A stretch of 64,000 nt of DNA from Microbacterium hominis (lineage in GTDB: Bacteria > Actinomycetota > Actinomycetes > Actinomycetales > Microbacteriaceae), in contig NZ_CP054038.1 of NCBI RefSeq assembly GCF_013282805.1, positions 2,170,001 to 2,234,000 on the forward strand, given 5' to 3'. This document shows, one piece after another, positions 15,315 to 24,025 of the stretch (position 1 is its first letter; every line of letters begins with the position of its first letter). Made by a program: the position numbers and the translations under genes. Under the pieces are notes generated by a model, which did no database searches, was not told the DNA's origin, and was given only the letters and a program-made list of their open reading frames with translations.

Positions 15315-16613
15315 TCAGCGCTCCGCGCGGGCGGCCAGCGCCGAGGCGGCCAGCAGCGCCGCGCAGTACGCGATCGCGAGGATCAGCAGCACGACCAGTC
15401 CGGTGGCCCATCCGCCGGTGAGCTCGTAGAGCCCTCCCAGCAGCGGACCGCCCAGCGCGCCGAGCGTATAGCCGCCGCCCTGCACGAGGGCCGACATCGT
15501 GGCGGCCTCCCTGTCGTCGCGTGCGACCGCGACCATGGCCGAGAAGATGACGACGAACCCGCCGGCGTGTCCGATCGCGCCGATCGACAGCCACAGCCAC
15601 AGCAGCTCGGGAGCCGCGAGCAGGCCGACTGTCAGCACGAGCCACGTCACGCAGATCGTGATCGGCGCCACCGGGCGCGGTGCGAACCGGGCGAGGAGGG
15701 GCACCACGAACGCCCCGACGATGCCCACGCCCTGATAGAGGGAGGCGACGGCGCCCGCCGAGGCCGGCGTGAGCGCCAGTTCATCGGCGGCGAAGGTGGG
15801 GAGCCAGGTCGAGAGGGCGTAGTAGATCGTCGTCTGCCCGCCGAAAGCGGCCACGAGCAGCCACGTGACCGGTCGCCGCAGCAGAGCGGGGCGGCGGCCG
15901 AGATCGATGGTCGGCAGGGGGCCCGTGATCGTCGCGGGATCGATGGACGACGTCGATGCGTGCATCACCGCCTCTGCGCCGTCGCCGGGATGCCCGCCCC
16001 GACCCGCATCGCCGGAGAAGCGATCGCCGAGGCCGCCGACGCGGCGAAGGTGCACGCCCCACACCGCGACGCCCGCGAGCGTGATCGCCGACCACACCAG
16101 CAGCGCCCACGACCAGCCGATCGCGGCGGCGAGGGGCGCGGTCAGCAACGATGTCAGCAGCGACCCCACGTTGAGCGTCGCCGCATACGACGCGGTCACC
16201 AGCGCGACCCGCTCCGGCGGGACCTCCCGGCGGATGATCACGGGGATCACCACGTTCCCCACCGTGACGGCGGCCCCGATCACCACCATTCCCGCCAGCA
16301 TCCACCCGAATCCGGGCAGCGCGCGCACGACGGTGCCCACGAGCACGCCGCACAGGGAGATCATCAGCGCGAGATCCGCACCCGCGCGCCGTATCAGCAG
16401 CGCGGCGAGAGGGGTGAGCACGGCGAACATCAGCACCGGCGCCGTCGTCATGAGACCGGCAGCCGCCGACCCGATGCCGAGATCGCGCTCGATCTCGCGG
16501 AGCACCGGGGTCACGGCGACGATCGGTCCGCGCAGGCTCAGCGCCGCCACGAGCACGCCGATGACCACCAGCCACGGGATGCCGCCGCGGACGGGCCGCA
16601 CGGGGCCGCTCAC
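15315..16613 (-). CDS. MFS transporter, CynX/NimT family
   Basis: A 432-residue, 12-segment MFS protein. The early segment LSLRGPIVAVTPVLREIERDLGIGSAAAGLMTTAPVL is the CynX/NimT signature (cyanate and nitroimidazole transporters). A long cytoplasmic loop near residues 195-240 separates the two halves. The GTG start at 16613 overlaps, as GTGA, the stop of a 13-codon ORF with its own leaderless promoter, so its translation is probably coupled to that leader. Substrate unknown. Confidence 0.85.
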   Translation of the reverse strand: MSGPVRPVRGGIPWLVVIGVLVAALSLRGPIVAVTPVLREIERDLGIGSAAAGLMTTAPVLMFAVLTPLAALLIRRAGADLALMISLCGVLVGTVVRALPGFGWMLAGMVVIGAAVTVGNVVIPVIIRREVPPERVALVTASYAATLNVGSLLTSLLTAPLAAAIGWSWALLVWSAITLAGVAVWGVHLRRVGGLGDRFSGDAGRGGHPGDGAEAVMHASTSSIDPATITGPLPTIDLGRRPALLRRPVTWLLVAAFGGQTTIYYALSTWLPTFAADELALTPASAGAVASLYQGVGIVGAFVVPLLARFAPRPVAPITICVTWLVLTVGLLAAPELLWLWLSIGAIGHAGGFVVIFSAMVAVARDDREAATMSALVQGGGYTLGALGGPLLGGLYELTGGWATGLVVLLILAIAYCAALLAASALAARAER

Positions 16614-16651
16614 GCGTCGCGCGATCGGTCGGGATGGCGGCGCGGGGTCAC
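16610..16651 (-). CDS. Putative 13-residue leaderless leader peptide of the CynX-type gene
   Basis: GTG at 16651 lies exactly 6 bases after a TAGCGT -10 and reads MTPRRHPDRSRDA before a TGA that overlaps the transporter's GTG start. The spacing matches other leaderless genes in the window. The peptide is Arg-rich (4 of 13). This is the only short ORF found with both a leaderless promoter and a coupled downstream start. Expression is inferred, not shown. Confidence 0.45.
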   Translation of the reverse strand: MTPRRHPDRSRDA

Positions 16652-16657
16652 CTCTCG

Positions 16658-16663
16658 ACGCTA
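16658..16663 (-). promoter_or_regulatory. -10 element driving the leader ORF and CynX-type transporter
   Basis: TAGCGT, 6 bases before the GTG of the short leader ORF and 45 bases before the transporter start. Confidence 0.5.
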
Positions 16664-16668
16664 GCGCG

Positions 16669-17664
16669 TCAGCGCGGGCGCGCGGTCCACGCGCGCAGGC
16701 GCTCGAGCGGCCACGTGGTCACGATCCGCTCGGCGGGCACGCCGGCACGCTCGGCCCGCGCGGCGCCATGGTCGAGCAGCGACAGCTGTCCGGGCGCGTG
16801 CGCGTCGGAATCGATCGAGAAGAGGCAGCCGATCTCGAGTGCCAGGGCGAGCAGATCGTCGGGCGGATCCTGGCGCTCGGGGCGGGAGTTGATCTCCACG
16901 GCGACGCCGTGCTCGGCGCACGCTTCGAACACCGCGCGCGGATCGAAGGTGGAAGGTGGACGCGTGCCACGGGAGCCTTCGACGAGGCGCCCGGTCACGT
17001 GGCCGAGCACATCGACCCGCGGATTCGATGCCGCCGCGACCAGCCGGCGCGTCATCGGCCCGCGCTCCATGCGCAGCTTCGAGTGCGCCGACGCGACGAC
17101 CACGTCGAGCTCGCCGAGCAGGTCGTCGTCCTGATCGAGCGCTCCGTCGTCGAGGATGTCGACTTCGATGCCCGAGAGCAGCGTGAACCCGTCGCCGCTC
17201 ATCCCGGCCACGATCGGCAGCTGCGCGCGCAGACGCTCGGGCGACAGGCCGTTGGCCACGCGCAGCCGCGGCGAGTGGTCGGTGAGGGCCAGATACTCGT
17301 GCCCGAGGGCGCGGGCGGCCGCCACCATGAGGTCGATCGAAGTGAGCCCGTCGGACCAGTCGCTGTGACTGTGCAGGTCGCCCCGCAGCCGCGCGCGCAG
17401 CGACGAAGCCACCTCCACACCCGCGCGCGTGCGCAGATCGGCGAGGTAGGCGGGCACCTCACCCGCAAGCGCCTCCTGGATCACCGCGAACGAGGAGTCG
17501 CCGATGCCCTTGCGCCGGCGCAGCGCCGCGGCATCCCGCAACTGGTCGTCGGTGAGATCGGCGATCGCGTCCGCCGCGGCCCGGAACGCCTTCGACTTGT
17601 ACCGCGACGACCGCTCGCGCTCCAGGAGCGTCGCGATCTCGCTGAGCGCCTCGTGGGGATTCAC
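16669..17664 (-). CDS. PHP domain-containing hydrolase
   Basis: A 331-residue protein. Residues 1-85 resemble the helix-hairpin-helix front of PolX-type proteins (RSSRYKSKAFRAAADAI, then ALRRRKGIGDSSFAVIQEAL). Residues 92 onward form a PHP metallo-hydrolase: DLHSHSDWSDG, LALTDHSP, GIEVDIL, VVASAHSK, DVLGHVTGR, EINSRP and FSIDSDAHAP supply the metal ligands. It looks like the C-terminal half of PolX without a polymerase domain, so a phosphoesterase role on nucleic acid or small phosphates is likely. The exact substrate is unknown. Confidence 0.85.
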   Translation of the reverse strand: MNPHEALSEIATLLERERSSRYKSKAFRAAADAIADLTDDQLRDAAALRRRKGIGDSSFAVIQEALAGEVPAYLADLRTRAGVEVASSLRARLRGDLHSHSDWSDGLTSIDLMVAAARALGHEYLALTDHSPRLRVANGLSPERLRAQLPIVAGMSGDGFTLLSGIEVDILDDGALDQDDDLLGELDVVVASAHSKLRMERGPMTRRLVAAASNPRVDVLGHVTGRLVEGSRGTRPPSTFDPRAVFEACAEHGVAVEINSRPERQDPPDDLLALALEIGCLFSIDSDAHAPGQLSLLDHGAARAERAGVPAERIVTTWPLERLRAWTARPR

Positions 17665-17673
17665 GGGACATCA

Positions 17674-17700
17674 CGCGCCCGGCGAGGGTCGCCGGGCGCG
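17674..17700 (-). terminator. Hairpin between the small membrane-protein gene and the PHP gene
   Basis: Perfect 12-base stem CGCGCCCGGCGA/TCGCCGGGCGCG with a GGG loop, just after the stop of the gene ending at 17708. Confidence 0.6.
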
Positions 17701-17707
17701 GCCGGCC

Positions 17708-18220
17708 TCACGCGACGCGGGAGGGTCTGATGACCACGGGTGCGGCTGCCAGACGATGCAGGGCCCATCCGAACATGATCGACAGGACGCCCATGCCCAT
17801 CGCGAAGGCCGCGACGCCGAACGACACGACCGACGTGAACAGGGATGCCCGCAGGAACGACGCGTTCATCAGCGTCCCGCGGACCGGATCCTCCTGGTCG
17901 AGCTCGGCGTAGGTCTTGCCATCGGAGATGGCGAGGGAGTGGGTCTGGATGATGTCCGCCTGCACGTACGCGGTGAACGGTCCGGCGACCGTGGCGCCCT
18001 GGAACGCGATCGCGTCGTCGGGCACGACGATCTTCTCGGCCTGCAGCTGCATGGACACCACGATCCACACCACGATGCCCGCGACGATCAGGACGATGCC
18101 CGCCACGATCCCGAGGATTCCGACGACCTTGACCCCGCCGAGGCTGCGCGTCGGATTCTCCACCGATGCGGTCTGCTCCGTGGTCTCTGCCCCGGTGCTG
18201 TCGGGGGTGCTCTCTGCCAT
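17708..18220 (-). CDS. Hypothetical membrane protein with two transmembrane helices
   Basis: A 170-residue protein. Residues 1-28 are acidic and Ser/Thr-rich and cytoplasmic. Helix 1 is VVGILGIVAGIVLIVAGIVVWIVVS (about 31-55), then an extracytoplasmic region of about 60 residues containing AFQGATVAGPFTAYVQADII, then helix 2 near residues 125-150. Relatives are often labelled LigA, but nothing in this sequence supports a dioxygenase. Start ATG 18220 has an AGGAGG ribosome site; a TATCGT -10 lies near 18256. Function unknown. Confidence 0.8.
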   Translation of the reverse strand: MAESTPDSTGAETTEQTASVENPTRSLGGVKVVGILGIVAGIVLIVAGIVVWIVVSMQLQAEKIVVPDDAIAFQGATVAGPFTAYVQADIIQTHSLAISDGKTYAELDQEDPVRGTLMNASFLRASLFTSVVSFGVAAFAMGMGVLSIMFGWALHRLAAAPVVIRPSRVA

Positions 18221-18321
18221 GACATCCTCCTCGCGACGTGTGCGTGAGGCACACGATAGCGGGGCGGGCCGATGCTGCGGAAGAGGGTGCGCGGCGCGTC
18301 GGGCGCCGCCGAATCGGCCGG

Positions 18322-19380
18322 TCAGGCCAGGCTTCGCGTGGCCTCCGCCCAGCGCGCGAGCGTCTGGGCTGCGGCACCCTCGTCGATCGCGGCGGCCGCC
18401 ACGTCTTTCGCCTCGCGCAGGCGCTCGACGATGGGGCGCTGCACCTGGGTCGCATCCTGGTAGAGGCGGTAGGAGACGATGCCGGCGGCGGCGTTCAGGA
18501 GGACGATGTCGCGCACCGGGCCGGTCTCGCCCGACATCACCCGATGCACGATCGCCGCGTTGTGCTCCGGTGACCCGCCCAGGAGGTCGTCGATGTCGGC
18601 CAGCGGGATGCCCAGGTCGCGCGGGTCGAGGTCGTGCTCGTGGATGTCGCCGCGACTGACCTCCCACACCCTGCTGTGGCCGGTGGTCGTGAGCTCGTCG
18701 AGACCGTCATCGCCGCGGAAGACGAGAGCTGTCGCACCCCGTGTGCGGAAGACGCCCGTGATCAGGGGGACGCGGTCGAGGTTCGCCACCCCGACCGCGT
18801 TCGCCTCGGCGCGCGCGGGATTGCACAGCGGGCCGAGGAAGTTGAAGACGGTCGGCACACCCAGCTCGGCACGGGTGGCCGCGGCATGGCGGAACCCCGG
18901 GTGGAAGGCCGCCGCGAACGCGAACGTGATGCCGGTCCGCTGCAGCACCTCGGCGACCGCCTCGGGGGCGAGCGTGAGGTCGATCCCGAGCGCCGAGAGG
19001 ACATCGGAGGATCCGGAGGTCGAGCTCGCCGCGCGGTTGCCGTGCTTGACGACGGGGATGCCGGAGGCGGCGGCGACCACGGCCGACATGGTCGACACGT
19101 TCACGGTGCCGAAGCGATCACCCCCCGTGCCGACGATGTCGAGCACCGCCGAGTCGACCGGCAGGTCGAGGGCGGCCTCGAGGATCGCGTCGCGGAAGCC
19201 GACCACCTCGTCGACCGTCTCGCCCTTGGCGCGCAGGGCGACGAGGAATCCGGCCAGCTGCGAGGGCGTGGCGCTGCCCGACATGATCTGGCGCATCGCC
19301 CAGGTCGACTCCGCCACACTGAGGTCACGACGTGACAACAATGAAGTGAGGATTTCCGGCCACGAGTAGAGCTCCGCCAT
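18322..19380 (-). CDS. trpD: Anthranilate phosphoribosyltransferase
   Basis: A 352-residue, full-length TrpD, which joins anthranilate and PRPP in tryptophan synthesis. The PRPP-binding loop is DIVGTGGDRFGTVNVST near residue 84, followed by VVKHGNRAASSTSGSSD (anthranilate and Mg-PRPP site) and FNFLGPLCNPAR. No other trp genes are nearby. A TAGGCT lies 8 bases before the ATG, slightly longer than the leaderless spacing seen elsewhere. Confidence 0.97.
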   Translation of the reverse strand: MAELYSWPEILTSLLSRRDLSVAESTWAMRQIMSGSATPSQLAGFLVALRAKGETVDEVVGFRDAILEAALDLPVDSAVLDIVGTGGDRFGTVNVSTMSAVVAAASGIPVVKHGNRAASSTSGSSDVLSALGIDLTLAPEAVAEVLQRTGITFAFAAAFHPGFRHAAATRAELGVPTVFNFLGPLCNPARAEANAVGVANLDRVPLITGVFRTRGATALVFRGDDGLDELTTTGHSRVWEVSRGDIHEHDLDPRDLGIPLADIDDLLGGSPEHNAAIVHRVMSGETGPVRDIVLLNAAAGIVSYRLYQDATQVQRPIVERLREAKDVAAAAIDEGAAAQTLARWAEATRSLA

Positions 19381-19450
19381 GGCTCAAGAGCCTAGCCGTC
19401 CGCGCGCACAGCCGCCGTTCGGCGCTCTCCGAGCAGACTTTCGGGCTTCT

Positions 19451-19466
19451 CTTAGGCGGCCCTAAG
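19451..19466. repeat. Inverted repeat in the trpD-ctaE divergent region
   Basis: CTTAGG-CGGC-CCTAAG, a perfect 6-base inverted repeat about 70 bases upstream of trpD and 70 upstream of ctaE. It is operator-like, but no regulator can be named. Confidence 0.35.
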
Positions 19467-19522
19467 TTGGATTGAGGCCCAATCGAGCGCGTCCGGTGCG
19501 AAAATCGGCGCCCGAGTTCGGC

Positions 19523-19528
19523 CATAAT
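19523..19528 (+). promoter_or_regulatory. -10 element of a leaderless promoter for ctaE
   Basis: CATAAT, 7 bases before the GTG at 19536. It fits the GTG start better than the in-frame ATG at 19527, which lies inside the -10 itself. Confidence 0.5.
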
Positions 19529-19535
19529 GGTGTGC

Positions 19536-20168
19536 GTGACGACCTCCACAGCGACCTACTCCCAGGCCATGCGGTCCGTCAAGCGGCCGGATCCGGTCGC
19601 CGTCGGAACCATCGTGTGGCTCGGCAGCGAGGTGATGTTCTTCGCGGGCCTCTTCGCGATCTACTTCACCCTCCGCAGCACCTCCCCCGAACTCTGGGCC
19701 GAGCGTACCGAGCTGCTGAACATCCCCTACGCGACGATCAACACGATCATCCTCGTGCTCTCGTCCGTGACGTGCCAGATGGGCGTGTTCGCGGCCGAGC
19801 GCTTCCAGCCCTACTCCACGAAGAAGCGCGGCTGGCTCGGCTGGGGCATGGTCGAGTGGTTCTGGCTGACGTTCGCGCTCGGCGCGATCTTCGTCTCGGG
19901 CCAGGTGTGGGAGTACGCCCAGCTGATCGCCGAGGGCATGCCGATCACGGCGGATTCGTACGCGTCGGCCTTCTACCTCACGACCGGCTTCCACGCACTC
20001 CACGTCACCGGCGGCCTCATCGCCTTCCTCCTGGTGATCGGGCGCGCCTACGCCGTCAAGAACTTCGGGCGCAAGGAGATGACCTCCTCGATCGTCGTGT
20101 CGTACTACTGGCACTTCGTCGACGTCGTCTGGATCGCCCTCTTCCTCGTCATCTACTTCCTGAAATAA
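19536..20168 (+). CDS. ctaE: Cytochrome c oxidase subunit III
   Basis: A 210-residue subunit III of the aa3 oxidase, with five membrane segments. Recognisable stretches are [43 protein letters not shown] and [20 protein letters not shown] at the C-terminus. It is first in a plus-strand run with qcrC, qcrA and qcrB, the conserved actinobacterial order. The protein is an integral membrane core subunit that stabilises CtaD. Confidence 0.96.
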   Translation: MTTSTATYSQAMRSVKRPDPVAVGTIVWLGSEVMFFAGLFAIYFTLRSTSPELWAERTELLNIPYATINTIILVLSSVTCQMGVFAAERFQPYSTKKRGWLGWGMVEWFWLTFALGAIFVSGQVWEYAQLIAEGMPITADSYASAFYLTTGFHALHVTGGLIAFLLVIGRAYAVKNFGRKEMTSSIVVSYYWHFVDVVWIALFLVIYFLK

Positions 20169-20188
20169 GAGCGGAGCAGACACCCGAC

Positions 20189-20992
20189 ATGGCACGAGCA
20201 ACAACGCGCCGCTCTCACGGCCGGCGCAGCCCCTGGGCAGCAGCCGCACTCATCGGCATCGGACTTCTCATCACCGGAGGCGCCTATGCGGGCGCCTCAG
20301 CCGCGATGGCCGCCACCACCGAGAGCACGGTCGCCTCGACCACCCTCACGGCCGACGACGGCAAGAAGCTGTTCCAGGCGAACTGCGCCACCTGCCACGG
20401 TCTCGACCTGCAGGGCACCGCTGACGGCCCGTCGCTGTACGGCGTCGGGGAGCTCGCGGTGCACTTCCAGATGAGCACCGGCCGCATGCCGCTGCAGATG
20501 CAGGGGCCCCAGGCTCCGCAGAAGCCGGTGCAGTTCACCGACGAGCAGATCGCCGCGATCGGCACCTTCATCCAGGACGCGGCCCCCGGGCCGTCGTTCC
20601 CCGACGAGCAGGTGCTCGACGGCGAGGGCGACGCCGCCCACGGCGGCGAGCTGTTCCGCATCAACTGCGCGATGTGCCACAACGTGGCCGGCGCCGGCGG
20701 CGCCCTCACCGAGGGCAAGTACGCCCCCGCGCTGCACACCACCACGCCGCTGAACATGTACGCCGCGATGGTGACCGGCCCGCAGAACATGCCCGTCTTC
20801 AACGACATGACCCTGACGGTCGAGGAGAAGCGCGACGTCATCACCTATCTCCTGTACCTGCAGGAGAACGAGTCCGCGGGCGGCTTCAGCCTCGGCTCTC
20901 TCGGCCCTGTCTCGGAGGGCCTCTTCATCTGGATCTTCGGCATCGGCTCGCTGATCGCTCTCACCGTGTGGATCACGGCGAAATCCAACTGA
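20189..20992 (+). CDS. qcrC: Cytochrome bc1 complex diheme cytochrome c subunit
   Basis: A 267-residue membrane-anchored cytochrome. An N-terminal hydrophobic segment (about 14-42) is followed by two class I cytochrome c domains, with heme motifs CATCH near residue 67 and CAMCH near residue 165, and a C-terminal membrane helix (LFIWIFGIGSLIALTVWITA). The tandem-heme form replaces cytochrome c1 plus soluble cytochrome c and passes electrons directly to CtaC in the bcc-aa3 supercomplex. It lies 20 bases after ctaE. Confidence 0.96.
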   Translation: MARATTRRSHGRRSPWAAAALIGIGLLITGGAYAGASAAMAATTESTVASTTLTADDGKKLFQANCATCHGLDLQGTADGPSLYGVGELAVHFQMSTGRMPLQMQGPQAPQKPVQFTDEQIAAIGTFIQDAAPGPSFPDEQVLDGEGDAAHGGELFRINCAMCHNVAGAGGALTEGKYAPALHTTTPLNMYAAMVTGPQNMPVFNDMTLTVEEKRDVITYLLYLQENESAGGFSLGSLGPVSEGLFIWIFGIGSLIALTVWITAKSN

Positions 20993-21029
20993 CCCCCACA
21001 CGAATCACACAGTACGAACGAGGAGCACC

Positions 21030-22109
21030 ATGGCACACGAGGACGACCCGCTCGAGCACGAGAGGGCTTCTTGGAAGCCTTCGCCCGGGCTCGCCGTCGC
21101 CGTCACCGACCCGGTGCACAACCCCGACCTTCCGCCGCACCGTGAGCGGATGACCGACAAGGACCCCGTCGCCATGACGCGCGCGGTCCGCACGGTCTAC
21201 ACGCTCTTCTACCTCTCGATCGCCGCGAGCATCTGGGCCATCGCCGCCTACGTGCTCTTCCCCATCGAGAGCGGCCTGATCGTCGACATCCGCGCCAACA
21301 ACCTGTTCATCGGCCTCGGCATCGCGCTGGCGCTGCTGGCGATCGGCATCGGCGCGATCCACTGGTCGAAGGCGATCATGTCCGACAAGGAGTTCATCGA
21401 GCCCCGGCACGCGACGCGTGGTCGCGACAGCGTGCGCGAGGCCTCCGTGAAGGCCTTCGCCGACGCGAACGAGGAGTCCGGCTTCGGGCGCCGCGTGATG
21501 ATCCGCAACTCGCTGATCGGTGCCCTCGTGGCATCCATCGCCCCCGGCATCGTGCTGTTCCGCGGGCTCGCCCCGCACAGCTCGCCGGAGCACCCGCTCG
21601 CGGGCGACCCGGTCGCGCTCCTGAGCCACACCATGTGGACGGAGGGCGAGCGCCTCGCGCACGACCCCACCGGCAAGCCGATCCGCGCCGCCGATCTGAC
21701 GCTCGGCTCGGCCGTGCACGTCATCCCCGAGTCGCTGGCCGAGCTCTCGCACGAAGAGGGCTACCTCGAGGAGAAGGCCAAGGCGATCGTGCTGCTCATG
21801 CGCCTGCTCCCCGAGCAGCTCATCGAGCCCGACGACCGCAAGGACTGGTCGTACAACGGCATCGTCGCGTACTCGAAGGTCTGCACCCACGTCGGCTGCC
21901 CCGTCGCCCTGTACGAGCAGCAGACCCACCACCTGCTCTGCCCCTGCCACCAGTCGCAGTTCGACGTGACGGAAGGCGCGAAGGTCATCTTCGGGCCGGC
22001 CGCCCGTCCCCTGCCGCAGCTGCCGATCACGGTCGATGACGAGGGCTACCTCGTCGCGCAGAGCGACTTCACCGAACCCGTCGGCCCGAGCTTCTGGGAG
22101 CGTCATTGA
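21030..22109 (+). CDS. qcrA: Cytochrome bc1 complex Rieske iron-sulfur subunit
   Basis: A 359-residue Rieske protein of the actinobacterial type, with three membrane segments in the first 185 residues rather than one. The 2Fe-2S ligands are in CTHVGCPVALYEQ and LLCPCHQSQFD near residues 285-312. It takes electrons from menaquinol and passes them to QcrC. A GAGGAGCACC ribosome site precedes the ATG. The stop overlaps the qcrB start by 4 bases (TTGA). Confidence 0.97.
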   Translation: MAHEDDPLEHERASWKPSPGLAVAVTDPVHNPDLPPHRERMTDKDPVAMTRAVRTVYTLFYLSIAASIWAIAAYVLFPIESGLIVDIRANNLFIGLGIALALLAIGIGAIHWSKAIMSDKEFIEPRHATRGRDSVREASVKAFADANEESGFGRRVMIRNSLIGALVASIAPGIVLFRGLAPHSSPEHPLAGDPVALLSHTMWTEGERLAHDPTGKPIRAADLTLGSAVHVIPESLAELSHEEGYLEEKAKAIVLLMRLLPEQLIEPDDRKDWSYNGIVAYSKVCTHVGCPVALYEQQTHHLLCPCHQSQFDVTEGAKVIFGPAARPLPQLPITVDDEGYLVAQSDFTEPVGPSFWERH

Positions 22110-23950
22110 GTACCGCCACCGTCACCGAAGAGCCGACGGCGAACCCCTCGGCTGATTCGCGCGAGAAGCCGCTCGGCGGCCGGTTCGTCGCGGCGACCGC
22201 CAACTACATCGACGAGCGCACGAGCCTCTCGGGCTTCGTCAAGGAGCTCGGTCGCAAGATCTTCCCCGACCACTGGTCGTTCATGCTGGGCGAGATCGCG
22301 ATGTGGGCGTTCGTCGTCGTGCTGATCTCGGGAACGTTCCTCACGTTCTTCTTCCAGGCCTCGATGGTCGAGACCCACTACACCGGCGCCTACCTCCCGA
22401 TGCGCGGCATCGAGATGTCGGCGGCGATGGCCTCGACGCTCGAGATCTCGTTCGACCTGCGCGGCGGGCTGCTCGTGCGCCAGATCCACCACTGGGCCGC
22501 CCTGGTGTTCGTCGCCGGCATCGGCGTGCACATGCTTCGCGTGTTCTTCACGGGTGCGTTCCGCAAGCCGCGCGAGCTCAACTGGGTCATCGGCTTCGTG
22601 ATGTTCATCCTCGCGATGGGCGAAGGCTTCACCGGCTACTCGCTCCCCGACGACGTGCTCTCGGGCAACGGCCTGCGCATCATCGACGGCATGATCAAGG
22701 GCATCCCGCTGATCGGCACGTGGACCTCGTACCTGCTGTTCGGCGGCGAGTTCCCGGGCACCGCGATCGTCGGGCGCCTGTACTCGCTGCACATCCTGCT
22801 GCTGCCGGCGATCCTGCTCGCACTGCTGGTCGTGCACCTCATGCTCATGATCATCAACAAGCACACGCAGTTCGCCGGCCCCGCCCGGACGAACAGCAAC
22901 GTCGTGGGCTACCCGATGATGCCGGTCTACATGTCGAAGATGGGCGGCTTCTTCTTCATCACGTTCGGCGTGATCGTGCTGATCGCCTCCCTGTTCACGA
23001 TCAACCCGATCTGGAACTACGGCCCGTACGACCCGTCGCCCGTCTCGGCCGGTACGCAGCCCGACTGGTACATCGGCTTCGCCGACGGCGCCCTGCGCCT
23101 CGTGCCTCCGCACCTGGAGTTCGTGTTCCTGGACCGCACCTGGTCGTGGAACATCATCATCCCGCTCGCGGTGCTCGGCCTGTTCATCGTCCTCGTGCTG
23201 CTCTACCCGTTCATCGAGGCGTGGATCACCGGCGACAAGCGCGAGCACCACATCGCACAGCGCCCGCGCAACGCCGCGACGCGCACGGCGATCGGCGCAG
23301 CCGGTGTCACGTTCTACGCGGTCCTGTGGGCGGCGGCGGCATCCGACATCATCGCCACGCACTTCTGGCTCACGATGGAAGGCGTCATCCACTCGCTGCA
23401 GGCGCTGCTGATCCTGGGGCCGATCGTCGCCTACTTCGTGACCAAGCGCATCTGCATCGCGCTGCAGAAGAAGGATCGCGAGATCGTGCTGCACGGCTAC
23501 GAGTCGGGCCGGATCGTCCGCCTCCCGGGCGGCGAGTACATCGAGGTCCACCAGCCGGTCGATGAATACGACGTGTTCAAGCTCGTCAACAACGATCAGT
23601 ACGAGCCCCTCGTGGTGCGTCCGAACGCCAGGGGTCGCATTCCGTGGCACGAGAACGTGCGTGCGTCGATCTCGCGCTGGTTCTTCGAGGACCGCCTCTC
23701 CCCGATCTCGCAGACAGAGCTCGACGAGGCGCGCGCACACCAGGCGCACACTCTCGACCACATCGCGACGGAGGAGGACGCAGAGCTGCAGGCGGCGCAC
23801 GAGCGCGCCGGCGTGCCCGACGCTCCCCACGTCCCGCTCGACGACGGTCACAACTCCGAGACGGCCAACCGCCCCTCGAACGTGATCATCCCCGAGCCGG
23901 AGTCCGGCGCGAAGTCCCCGCGCAACCGCGAGAAGGACTCCAACCAGTAA
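22106..23950 (+). CDS. qcrB: Cytochrome bc1 complex cytochrome b subunit
   Basis: A 614-residue cytochrome b. Heme-ligand helices carry RQIHHWAALVFVAGIGVHMLR and SLHILLLPAILLALLVVHLM, and the quinol-site PDWY motif (PDWYIGFADGALRL) is the actinobacterial variant of PEWY. The C-terminal extension of about 170 residues is hydrophilic and typical of the phylum. It starts at TTG 22106, overlapping the qcrA stop. It is the last gene of the ctaE-qcrCAB run, and a strong hairpin follows at 23968. Confidence 0.97.
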   Translation: MSTATVTEEPTANPSADSREKPLGGRFVAATANYIDERTSLSGFVKELGRKIFPDHWSFMLGEIAMWAFVVVLISGTFLTFFFQASMVETHYTGAYLPMRGIEMSAAMASTLEISFDLRGGLLVRQIHHWAALVFVAGIGVHMLRVFFTGAFRKPRELNWVIGFVMFILAMGEGFTGYSLPDDVLSGNGLRIIDGMIKGIPLIGTWTSYLLFGGEFPGTAIVGRLYSLHILLLPAILLALLVVHLMLMIINKHTQFAGPARTNSNVVGYPMMPVYMSKMGGFFFITFGVIVLIASLFTINPIWNYGPYDPSPVSAGTQPDWYIGFADGALRLVPPHLEFVFLDRTWSWNIIIPLAVLGLFIVLVLLYPFIEAWITGDKREHHIAQRPRNAATRTAIGAAGVTFYAVLWAAAASDIIATHFWLTMEGVIHSLQALLILGPIVAYFVTKRICIALQKKDREIVLHGYESGRIVRLPGGEYIEVHQPVDEYDVFKLVNNDQYEPLVVRPNARGRIPWHENVRASISRWFFEDRLSPISQTELDEARAHQAHTLDHIATEEDAELQAAHERAGVPDAPHVPLDDGHNSETANRPSNVIIPEPESGAKSPRNREKDSNQ

Positions 23951-23967
23951 CGTTCGGCAGGATTCCT

Positions 23968-24009
23968 ACGGCGCCTGGCGTTCCTCTCCCGAGGATCGCC
24001 AGGCGCCGT
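23968..24009 (+). terminator. Hairpin terminator after qcrB
   Basis: Perfect 13-base stem ACGGCGCCTGGCG/CGCCAGGCGCCGT with a 16-base loop, then CCTTTAT. It ends the ctaE-qcrCAB transcript just before the rhodanese promoter. Confidence 0.8.
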
Positions 24010-24013
24010 CCTT

Positions 24014-24019
24014 TATGTT
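24014..24019 (+). promoter_or_regulatory. -10 element of a leaderless promoter for the rhodanese gene
   Basis: TATGTT, 6 bases before the ATG at 24026, directly after the qcrB terminator. Confidence 0.5.
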
Positions 24020-24025
24020 GAGATC

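Noticed and set aside
17708..18220. Possible aromatic ring-opening dioxygenase (LigA) label
   Set aside because: The protein is a small two-helix membrane protein with none of the dioxygenase metal ligands; the label is likely an inherited annotation error.
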